NCBI GenBank assembly: GCA_010093685.1
Contig: MU006225.1
Span: 440,507 to 504,506 of the forward strand
Source: Ophiobolus disseminans
Lineage: Eukaryota > Ascomycota > Dothideomycetes > Pleosporales > Phaeosphaeriaceae
Direction of reading: 5' to 3'
DNA length: 64,000 nt
In this document: positions 54,901 through 64,000 of the stretch, in pieces
Layout of the letters: each line of letters begins with the position of its first letter
Position numbering within the stretch: position 1 is the first letter of the stretch
The notes under the pieces: generated by a model
What the model saw: the letters and a program-made list of their open reading frames with translations, nothing else
The model's database searches: none
What the model was told of the DNA's origin: nothing
Translations under genes and position numbers: made by a program

Positions 54901-55156
54901 TTCACTGATGTTTGACAGCTGTCATGATCACCTGTATGCGTGAAATATGCCCCGTGCGATTTCGAATCAGTTCTCGCGTTCGGTGGGTAGCGTATACTAC
55001 TCAGCAAAGGGTCGGTGATGTTATTCCCTTGCAGCCGGGAATAAAAGCTGGCAAACGTGGAAACAGGGAGATGCTAATGGGTTGAATAAGTGCTTTAGTC
55101 GGTTGTGATGCCCCCAACGCGTCCCGCCAAACCTCGAGGCTTCACATTGCTGACAA

Positions 55157-55822
55157 TCAACCACCTTCAGCCTTGTCGTTGCAAAGCAGCACTGTTGGCC
55201 CAAAATCATACTCTTCCAGGATGTCGCAATGTAAACCCCACCTTACCTTCCCATCCTTCGCCTCTTCGTCGGTAGCAAATCTGTACGAACGGGACTCTGA
55301 GGGACTAAATCGCTTACCTTCTACTAGATAAGCGATGAACCCTCGGTGAGAGATAATAACGATGTCCTTGAACGTGGTTGAAAGATCTCGCAGCCTCTGT
55401 CGTACAGACTCAGCTCGCTGTGTAGCACCTTCTACGGTGTGGTCTGAGTAGTCCCATTCTTCGTGACAAGCCGAGAAGTCGAACTGTGGGAATTTCGCCT
55501 GCATCTCAGTTCGAGAAAGGCCTTTGTTGCAGATTGCGTCATTCGCTTCTTGGAGGTCTGGCCATATCTGAACAGGTACTTCGAAGCCGCTGGCGTATTG
55601 CAGAGATGGGACCAGATTCATAGCGGTCTGAATAGTCCTGGTCATTGGGGAGACGATGATAAGGTCCGGGTTCATGGATAATGCAATGCCTTCGGTGACC
55701 TGCGCTCCCGCTTGTGTGAGAGGTGGATCTCTGTGTGGATATCCTCGCTGCACATTGTGGAGAGCTTCACCGTGTCGCACGATGTGCACGAGTGCAAGTC
55801 GTGGAGATGAGGAACAATCCAT
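55157..55822 (-). CDS. Histidine phosphatase (phosphoglycerate mutase-like)
   Basis: The ATG at 55822 (MDCSSSPRLALVHIVRHGEA) gives 221 residues; a longer in-frame start at 55900 would add a leader rich in Leu. The RHG signature is at 16-18 with catalytic His17, followed by PLTQAGAQVTEG, LIIVSPMTRTIQTAMN (phosphate-pocket Arg), a Glu in DLQEAND and the second catalytic His in VIISHRGFIAYL. This layout matches small-molecule or protein histidine phosphatases of branch 1. The real substrate is not predictable; fungal relatives are annotated as phosphoglycerate mutase family but are generally phosphatases. It is divergent from the PL4 lyase gene. Confidence 0.92.
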   Translation of the reverse strand: MDCSSSPRLALVHIVRHGEALHNVQRGYPHRDPPLTQAGAQVTEGIALSMNPDLIIVSPMTRTIQTAMNLVPSLQYASGFEVPVQIWPDLQEANDAICNKGLSRTEMQAKFPQFDFSACHEEWDYSDHTVEGATQRAESVRQRLRDLSTTFKDIVIISHRGFIAYLVEGKRFSPSESRSYRFATDEEAKDGKVRWGLHCDILEEYDFGPTVLLCNDKAEGG

Positions 55823-56715
55823 TATGCGGCGATCAAAAGATGTGTTAGCACGCAGGTAGAACATCGACAATGAAGCCAGCGCTAGTCGGCACGCTAACAA
55901 TCGCTAATGGAAGGACCTCGGGCCAAGAGCGCGTGACGTATCGCCTTGACACCCATGATCACTCGCTGTTCTATCACAACCATGGCGTTTTTCGGTACAT
56001 TCATGCCAACTATCACTATGTGGTATAATCGCAAAGGAACTGCCAGCATTGCAGGCTAGATACTAGCATGGCATCCATGGATGTATCGGAACTCCGTCTA
56101 CAACTGATCGCACGATCTACACCGAAAAAACCACCATCACCCCTCGAGGCTAAAAGAGGCCATAACGACGAAATTATGAAGCCCCTGGTTATTATTTGCC
56201 TTGAAAGATGCCCTGTTAAGACTCTTCCCCGGATGCGCTAAGGTATTAAGCCGTTATATCTTCCCCGCGCCCCACACTTTAAACGGAGACCTTACCCTCA
56301 TCTAGTGGTTGACTCCGTGCTAGATCGTCGCGAAGTCGTAACTTGGCCGCATCTTGTTAGATTGAATTTGGCTTTCAAGCGGATCAATTTCTATTCGTGG
56401 CTTGTGTTCTTTCCTGTCCAATTTCTAGAAGGCTTGCCATCACACCTCGGTACAGTGCAATCCGACTGCCAGATTTGCCATGCAGGCCACTAGAGGAGTA
56501 TGATGCATACTTTACGTTGGCTACCTTCATACCACTGAACTACAAACCGGTTAGACTGAGAGTGCACATATGGTAGATCCCTGACAGAAGTGTCGGAAAC
56601 TATTGAACCGAGACAATGTTCTTAGATTATCCAGGCGTATACCAAATGGTATAAAACGAAGGAGCCATCGAAGACATGTAAAATCGAAGAATAGTGGTCA
56701 GAACGATAAGCCACC
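55823..56715. promoter_or_regulatory. Divergent upstream region of the phosphatase and PL4 lyase genes
   Basis: About 890 bp lie between two divergent start codons. It includes the palindromic 12-mer CATCCATGGATG at 56072-56083. No gene is visible. Confidence 0.5.
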
Positions 56716-58766
56716 ATGCTGAAAATCAACGCGCTCCTTTCCCTCCCGGTCTGGGCTTTGCTCGCCTCCGCAGCCATCAAGTCTTCAGAGGACACCAGCG
56801 CAATCAATATCTCCAACGATCGCCTAGCCTTTTCCGTCGCCAAAGGCTCTGGATCTGTTTCCAAACTCTCGCTTGATGGACAGAATCTTCTTGGTACCGG
56901 GCGTGGACCGTATCTCGACGTCCAGTGGGAAGGCTTTTGGGCACCCGGCAACGGTGCCAAATACCAGCTTTTCAAAGGTACTGATGGAGAAGGGAAAGCC
57001 TACGCCGGAGCGGTGATGAGTCAGGATAATGCAGGCAAAACCCTTGAGCAGTATTGGATCCTCCGTGACGGCGAGACAGGGATGCACGTGTTCTCTCGTG
57101 CGAAATACAGCAGCTCGAGTGCACCAAGCGGGGGTGACCTAGGGGAAATGCGACAATTATTCAGACCTACTGCATCAGTTTGGACACATATGTCATCAAG
57201 CGATGAGATGAACGGACCCTTGCCAGATACCAGTGGCGCGCCCGTGGTCCAGGATGCTTCCTGGTATGTAGGCGGCAAGAAAGACCATCCTTATGTCAAA
57301 GAGGTTTCAGACTACTTCACCAAGTATATGTTTTCCGAGGAGTGGAGAGATCAGACAGTTCATGGCATGTATGGCGATGGAAGCAAGAGCAGCGACGGGT
57401 TGGCGTACGGAGCTTGGTTGGTTATGAACACGAAAGACACTTACTTCAATGGACCAACGCACTCAGATCTCACAGTGGATGGTATAGTTTACAACTATTT
57501 AATATCTAATCACCACGGCAACGGAGTACCGGAAACTACCAACGGCTTCGATCGTACTTTTGGACCTGTAAGTCTTGAATATGACCTACGGAGCTCACTG
57601 CTAATGTAGATGTTAGCAATACTACTATTTCAATAAAGGTGCTAAAGGAACGTCTCTTCAGTCTCTACGTAGCGACGCGGGAAAGATGGCTTCTACGAAC
57701 TGGGTCTCCTTTTACGATGCACTTGCTGCTCACATCCCGAATCTAGTGCCGTCTTCTGGCCGCGGAAACTTCAAGGCCTCCATTTCCCTCCCCAAAGGTG
57801 CGACTCGCGCTCTTGCTGTTCTGGCTCTCAGCGGCTCCGACTTTCAGGACAATAACAAGGACGGTAAAGCATACCAATACTGGGGCAACATTGACGGTTC
57901 AGGTAGCGTTACGATCCCGGCCGTGAAAGCAGGAACGTATCGCTTGACCGTATATGCCGATGGCATTTTCGGCCAATACGAGCAGGACGGTGTGGTCGTG
58001 AAGGCAGGATCCATTGCAACCATGACCGCCACTTGGAACGCTGAAACTGCTGGTACTGAGCTATGGCGCGTTGGTACACCTGACAAGAGTAGTGGAGAAT
58101 TTCGCCACGGCAACGAAAAAGATACTACGCGCCCGCGTCAGCCTCGTCAGTACCGTCTCTACTGGGCTGTCCATGACTTTGTAAAAGACTTTCCTAACGG
58201 CGTCAACTACAAAGTCGGGAGCTCATCACTCCGTGACCTCAGTAAGTGGCAAATCCACAGAATGTAGATAAGATGGCTACTGACTTCATGGCGAAGATTA
58301 TGTGCACTGGAGCGTGTTTGGCGGCAAAGCAAACTATCTGCGGAAAGATCCATACTACACCAACGTCAATAATTGGACGCTGACATTCGACGTTACTCAG
58401 GATCAGCTTTCCAACAAGTCACAAGCCACTTTCACAGTGCAGCTCGCAGGCGTCAAGACCTCAGCAGGCAACACCGATGGCGAGGATGGCAAGGCATGGG
58501 CCGATCTACCATACAATGTCGTCGTCAACGGCAAGCAACTTGATACCTGGACGATCCCAAGGACGCACAGCAGTAGTTGCGCGGTGAGGAGTGCGGCGAC
58601 GTGCTACACAACTGGGCACAAGTTCTCGTTCCCTGTCAGCCAATTGAAGGTGGGAAGTAATGAGTTCGTGCTGAATTTACCGGCGCGGGCGACAGCACCG
58701 GAGAGCGCTGAGTTACCTGAGTCTGTGTATTTGCAGTACGATGCACTTAGGTTGGAGGTCAAGTAG
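56716..58766 (+). CDS. Rhamnogalacturonan endolyase, polysaccharide lyase family 4 (RglB-like)
   Basis: Three exons, 56716-57567, 57617-58241 and 58297-58766, give 648 residues; introns of 49 and 55 nt join FDRTFGP to QYYYFNKGAKG and LRDL to NYVHWSVFGGKANY. A signal peptide is present (INALLSLPVWALLASAAI). The N-terminal part is the beta-sandwich catalytic domain (GPYLDVQWEGFWAPGNGAKY, VSDYFTKYMFSEEWRDQTVH, YGDGSKSSDGLAYGAWLVMN, ISNHHGNGVPETTNGFDRTF). A fibronectin-like middle domain follows (AGTYRLTVYADGIFGQYEQD) and then the C-terminal carbohydrate-binding-like domain. The enzyme cleaves the rhamnogalacturonan I backbone of pectin by beta-elimination, outside the cell. Length fits RglB rather than the shorter RglA. 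Confidence 0.92.
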
Positions 58767-60798
58767 GTGCAGTCGGATACCCTGTAAGTTGTGTGGAAAA
58801 GGATATCTGTAACACAGAATTGAGTCCCCAAATACTTTGTACCTCTTCCACTGTGACACATCAGGACTGATATTTAGTGGTGATACACAATGTCCACGTC
58901 TTGTAGTCTCAGGTCTTTCACGACACACGTACTACGGGTGTATCCATTGGTGACATCCGTGAAATACGAATGTACAGGATGCATCTCTGTGAGGTCGCGA
59001 TGTATCTATGATTGCGTCATCAATCACCGTTTATCGAGAACAGCTGGGTAGACGTTTGGGCCACATGTTGTTTCGTTCCCCCTTCCTTGACGATCAGACG
59101 ATAGACGTCACAGCATTCCATCCCACGTATGTATGAAAAATTTCTACGAACACCACACCACCGATAAGACTCAGCGTGGCTCTAGTGTAAGGGTTTGTAA
59201 AAGGGACAGTGTTGGGAACTGTGACACCGCTACTTGGTGCTTCGATTCATGGAAGTGTGACGTTCTTTACATGTTTGCCTACTGAAGCTTTCACCAGAAG
59301 ACATGTTCCTGCGTCAGATAGGAGGCTTATAACACTAAGCGAGAGCTAGGCTTTTCGCTAAATGGCGGCTTCGCGAATGAGTTTGCTAGCAGGTAGCAAC
59401 TACGGCCTTTGTCCTGGACTGACTGAGTCGCATTATTGGTATTCGAAGCCTTCGGGGGCAAGAAAAGGGGGTTGGCATTTGGTTACACGTGCGACGGTAA
59501 CGGCGTATGTAGTGTAGCAATGCAGGATCACTCTAATCATCATCAGAGGGGAGCCGTTGAAAGACAGGATGTAACGATCTCCGCCACTTGCGATGATGAA
59601 GATCTGTAGTTCCCGGCCGAATGCTAGACAGCCCTGGAGGCAACCAACCTTGGAAGTCACGACAAAGATTCCCCCGACCAGGTACGTACGCACGCAGGAA
59701 GGCTTGCGTAATGCGCCGGGCAGTGGATATGCTGCAACGCACCGTGCCGTCTTGTTCGACCCATGGATGCTTCCTCGCTACACATTAGTTTCCACCACTC
59801 AATAGGTGGTCAAACACCTCCGTCGCGACACGCGAGTCTGTCAGAGAAAGGTTTCTTGCGCGCGCATAGATGCTGCGATGCTGCTCGAGTTGCGGGGATT
59901 TGTGTTTCGTTTGCGTGATCCTCAATTCTGAGATCAATGAGATTCGGCGTGTCCAGTGAGTGGGAAGCTAATTGAAGATCAGAGTCTAGGGCTGAAGTAC
60001 GGGCACGCGCTACCGTAGATCGAGACCAGGCTAGCACCCAAAAAGGCTTGATGTCAGGGATGCCGGCGCCACCAGCTGAAGATATCAATTTCTCTCCCCG
60101 TCACTCTGCGCACGCCACGCAACAGGATGCCACCGGAAATGCTTGTAAGTGACTTCACAGGGGCTGATCTAGATCTGTTCCATCGATACTGGCGCCCTGA
60201 AGGCGATCCTCTCGGCCATTCGGGGGCATGAGACTGACTTAGAAGGACCGACGACAATGGGTGCAGAGGACCTCTAGCTTACTTGCGCCGCGCACGCTGT
60301 CTGCACCACGTTGGACAAGCGAAGAGTCTCTTAATCCGAATTGTCGTTCACCTGTGGCAATACAAGACCAGTTGACAGGCTCACCAGGAAGCTTGCCCCA
60401 TGTTGGGCGGTACCGTGGTCTCTGGAACGGTCGCCGCTACCTCTACGCTTGTTGAAGCCTTCCTTATCTTAGCGCATGTACACGCACATCAAACTAGGAT
60501 CACTCAGGGCAAGACTGCCTCCACAAAGTCTGCAAGCGAGTGAGCTGCATTCAAGCTCCGGTTTGAGGGCTTATGCAAGCTTCCGGATCTGGGTTCGATA
60601 GACCACGAAAAAGAAAACGTGGGAAAATGGTTTCGGAGGGAATCCTTTTAGACCCTGGGTCGGCAATTTCAACAACCGGTCTTGAAGATATAGCTAACCC
60701 GTGTGCATGATGGCCACCCGATTTTCAGTTTCTTGACCCCTCCCAGCATTTGTCCTTGCGCAGCGTCTTTCTTTCTTTCACACGCTCATTACCTCAAG
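58767..60798. other. Intergenic region of about 2 kb
   Basis: Nothing gene-like is supported between the PL4 lyase and the glycosyltransferase. The short open frames near 59.4-60.3 kb overlap on both strands and lack recognisable motifs. The last 150 bp before the next ATG contain CT-rich leader sequence. Confidence 0.5.
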
Positions 60799-62273
60799 AT
60801 GTTGGTAGATCCGCGGATGATGCTGAGCTCTCAGCGCTACTACATTGCCGCTGTCGTCCTTTTTGTAGTGTGGTCCACGCTGTATTTGAGCGGAACACTG
60901 CATCATTCCACTGAGCCGACCACCTTTGGAAATTTCGCGCGAAAGCCTGAACTGTATGTTAGCTTATTTTGGCAATCCGATTTCAATCTAATGTTCGGCA
61001 GGTCTACAAAGGACAATCTACGCTCACAGGACGTACTGCGCGATGCGATCACGACCGTTTTCAAGACGATTAAGGTCTATCCAACCCAAGAGTACTATCG
61101 AGACCCCAAGGGGAAAGCCTGGACTGCAGCACCGAGCAACAGCTCGACGTGGACCGAGCCTTTGGGAAAGAAAGTCCTGATCGTCGATATCGACACGCGT
61201 GTACCTACAGGCGACAACCAGATTCTACAACCCGATGCGAAAATTGACTGGGAAAGGTTAGAGTCAGGTGGCGCAGGACTCGTATCGCATGCGATCACCA
61301 ATCATTACCTCTACGCTTTGATTCATGGGTACGAATACAGATACTTTCAGGCTGCAAATATGCCAGATCACCATGCCACATGGATTAAACCCCACATCTT
61401 CAAAGAAGTCCTTCCCGACTACCAATTTATGGTTTTCATGGATGCCGATGTGGTGATCTCACATCTTGAAGTCCCTTTGGAATGGATGTTCAATCGATGG
61501 GGTATCGAGGAGCACACTTCAATTGCGCTTCCGCACGACACGGAAGAGTTTGTGAACGGTGAGTTTCCTCCACTGTATGTGGATCCAGACGTATACTGAT
61601 AGGATATCTCATAGGCAAGTCTATCAGTACGGATAGCAAAGGCGTCCCTGTCCTCAACACAGGTTTCATCGTAACCCAGAACAACAAGCTCACATTCGAA
61701 ATGCTTGAGGCATGGGGCAACTGCACCACCGAGGTCCGATATCCAGGCTGCGCGCGGTGGAAAGGAGAGTGGAGTCATGAGCAGCGCGCCTTCTCCGAAT
61801 ACATTCGATACGACTTTGGAAGGATACCTGGAACGATTGTCGGAATCCCATGTGACGACGCCATGGGTTACCCGGGGTTTAAAGCGCAGAACGAAGCCAA
61901 GGGCAATAATGGAGTTTCGGATTGCAACGGCAATTTTCTTCGGCACTACACCTTGGGTAAGGATCAGGTGCACCAGGGTGGCACAAATACCATGGCGCAG
62001 GCTCTGGCCGAGGTTTTGCAGAAGAGTGTCGTCAGCATGCAGGATCAGATTATCATCAAGGAGTCAGATCCTTCTTCGAACGTGGCCTGGGAAGATCAGA
62101 GCATACCGAAGCAGGCCTGGGAAGTTGATGAGGATGAGGAGGATTTGGAGACGGCCGAGGATGATGAAGAGGGGCCATTAGTGTCTGATCTAAAGAAGAC
62201 AACGGATTCGAAATTAGAAACGGATCGAGAAAAGAAGATCTCGTTGCTGTTAGCAGGCAAGGTATCGAAATGA
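60799..62273 (+). CDS. Type II membrane glycosyltransferase with DXD motif (nucleotide-diphospho-sugar transferase type)
   Basis: Three exons, 60799-60953, 61002-61558 and 61615-62273, give 456 residues. A signal anchor lies at ~13-33 (YYIAAVVLFVVWSTLYLSGT), the layout of Golgi enzymes. Conserved parts are SHAITNHYLYALIHGYEYRY, WIKPHIFKEVL, the metal-binding DAD in YQFMVFMDADVVISH, VPLEWMFNRWG, and PVLNTGFIVTQNN; the C-terminal ~80 residues are acidic and disordered. It resembles the GT34/GMA12-MNN10-like fold, but the exact family and sugar are uncertain. Intron 1 (60954-61001, GTATGT ... TCTAATGTTCGGCAG) is 48 nt with no stop, so the unspliced form stays in frame; intron 2 is 56 nt. The Met at 60799 was chosen over 60703 because the anchor follows directly. 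Confidence 0.88.
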
Positions 62274-62676
62274 CGAACCAAATACTGCTAAACTCACAAA
62301 CGTACTTCTCTCGATGCGCTCGGGCATCTACTGCATACATGAAGCGATTGTGGCAAGTCTGCCGCGATCTAGGGTGGCGGAAGTCAGCCAGGCGCAGCAA
62401 GGCTTCTTGAAACATCTCGCCCCAGAGGTACCACGCGAACATCCTTGTCCCAACCTTCTCCATGGCGCAGCGACACGATCGTCATGCAGCCTGGCACTGC
62501 CCGCACGCCACAACAAACCCTGCTCTAGCATTCTGTTGTGATCACACTGTTAACCCCACCATGTCGCGTGCACAACTCCACCACAGCCATATTCAATGTG
62601 GCACGCTGCAATTCGACAAGCAAGCAATGGTGGGGTGGCCAACTACGTTGGGGTGAATGAACACAAGGCCGTGGGG
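62274..62676. other. Interval between glycosyltransferase and membrane-protein genes
   Basis: About 400 bp without a supported gene; it should hold the promoter of the following gene. Confidence 0.4.
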
Positions 62677-64000
62677 ATGAGTGATCAAGTCACGGAGCTC
62701 AGGCACGACAGTCTCTCGGCATGGAAGAATACACGCGGTACCATCTTAGCGATGGCGGTGCCATATTTTCTTGGTCAGTCCTCTCAGTGTGTCACCGCGC
62801 GGATTGTGAAGATCGAAACACAATATCTTTGATCTTGCTTCACGGGCCCAATCCTACCTACCTACTAATTAGAGAGCAGGTTTGTGCATCGCGGTAATAC
62901 ACTTCACCCTCTACATGTATCTCGACAACAAAAGGATAGATATCGATACGCAACTGCCCCAAAGCTGGGTGCCATCGATAGCACTGGTGCTCGTGAACAG
63001 TTTCCGGTTGGCGGTTTGCTTCTCGCTGGGTGTAGCATTCACGCAAACATTGTGGCGCAAGATTCGCATCGCCTCCATGTCAATCGCCGACTTCGATCGC
63101 CTTCACTGCGTTCGTAACGATCTGGGAGCCTTGCTACACATGGGTACACTTCGCGCTGCACCGATTTTGGGCACAATTGCAGCGCTGAGCTGGCTGATTA
63201 CATTTTTGATGATCTTTCCTCCTGGATCAATAACAGTCATAAGCAAGAAGTTTGCGTCTGAGCTACAGGAAAGAGTGCAAACATTTGATAGTGTTTCTTT
63301 GGGCAATGGATCATGGGGCAGCGCGCAGGACTCCATGCTAGGAGGAAATCAATATTGGTATCCCACGTAAGTACCCGTGATCATAACTCATCACTATGCT
63401 GACAGGCTCAGAGGAACCAAAGGACCAATACTGACGATAGCTAAGTCTACTCTTATTACTGGAGATATCATAGCTTCGAAGCCTCCGTGTAGTACCAATT
63501 GCACCTTCACTGTGGCCTTCGACGGTCCGTACGTTAAATGCAATGCATCCACCTACAACAAGACTGTACATGCACACTTCAAGGACCAATACATCGAGAA
63601 TTCACAGAATTGGAGACCACCGATCTACACTGGCGGATGGGCCTCACGATTATCCCAAAGCCTTGCCTTGCCCTCTCTTAAAAGAATCACACCTGGCTGG
63701 CTGTTCTCCGCCAACGAACGTGACTACCTAGAGAGTAATCTTGAGTGTATCGCGAGCGCACATCCTGGTGCTAACTTTTGTAAAATTCCGACCCGTATAG
63801 ACAGCTTTGTCGTCAGCAGACACAAACTGCCACGTCCTGGAGAGAAAAGCCTCGAGCTCGCGGACACGCAAAAACTAAACATGTCACTGGGCTTCACTTG
63901 GGAAAGTGAAACTACCGAACTCTTATGCAAACTTGGCATCGGAAAATATGAAGTCAGGACGGAATACGTGGACGGACAACGTCGATTGACGACATCAGCT
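62677..64000 (+). CDS. Multi-pass fungal membrane protein of unknown function (3' truncated by window edge)
   Basis: Three exons are inferred: 62677-62773, 62880-63366 and 63406 to the window end. Exon 1 starts MSDQVTELRHDSLSAWKNTR with a hydrophobic stretch (TILAMAVPYFL) that continues across the junction as GLCIAVIHFTLYMYLD. Two more membrane segments follow: WVPSIALVLVNSFRLAVCFS and ILGTIAALSWLITFLMIFPP. FTQTLWRKIRIASMSIADFD with RLHCVRND lies between them, then a long Cys- and Asn-containing region (ASKPPCSTNCTFTVAFDGPY) that should be extracytoplasmic, with NCT and NAS/NKT glycosylation sites. This layout is common among uncharacterised Pezizomycotina membrane proteins with lineage-specific expansion. 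Introns are 106 and 39 nt; the latter is very short but has GCTGACAG. The frame is open at the window end, so the C-terminus is missing. Confidence 0.8.

Noticed and set aside
60570..60610. GGGTTCGATAG motif resembling a tRNA T-loop
   Set aside because: The flanking bases do not form a T stem, and no acceptor or anticodon arm is present.

Overview
The window looks like nuclear DNA of a filamentous ascomycete (Pezizomycotina, possibly Dothideomycetes; the class is a guess). Supporting signs are short GT-AG introns (about 39-196 nt) with CTNAC-type branch sites, a Zn2Cys6/fungal_trans regulator, a PL4 rhamnogalacturonan lyase, fungal P450s, and monocistronic genes on both strands. I recognise about 27 coding loci, a P450 relic and several gene-poor stretches. 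I saw no CRISPR array, rRNA or transposon, and no tRNA that I could recognise by eye.

Region 1 (1-14.8 kb): the 3' end of an RS/RGG-rich protein; a 1394-codon chromodomain + HDA2/3-like protein resembling Neurospora CDP-2; a Zn2Cys6 factor of the Pro1/RosA/NosA type; a WW-domain protein; and a YAR1-like ankyrin protein. Region 2 (14.8-20 kb) is gene-poor, with possible gene remains near 15.0-15.7 kb.

Region 3 (20-42.8 kb) is mostly housekeeping: a Gly/Arg-rich protein, a RING protein, VPS54 (GARP tethering), a group of small orphan genes including a tandem paralog pair, a KEN-box protein, a Trp-Gly-rich protein, dephospho-CoA kinase, HAT2 and XRN1 (divergent, 401 bp apart), and SPC3. Region 4 (42.8-64 kb) is more accessory: a long empty stretch, a small conserved protein, an AIM6-like phosphodiesterase, a P450 next to a five-exon SDR, a GNAT, a degenerate P450, a histidine phosphatase, the PL4 lyase, a DXD glycosyltransferase and a truncated membrane protein.

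Exon structures were derived by joining reading frames at GT-AG sites with phase checks and conserved protein junctions. Notable points: two places where skipping the first base (T) of a stop codon (+1) joins sensible coding frames (1539 and 21557); three 3n, stop-free introns hidden inside long ORFs; a possible alternative terminal exon of HAT2; and a tandem pair of orphan helical proteins.
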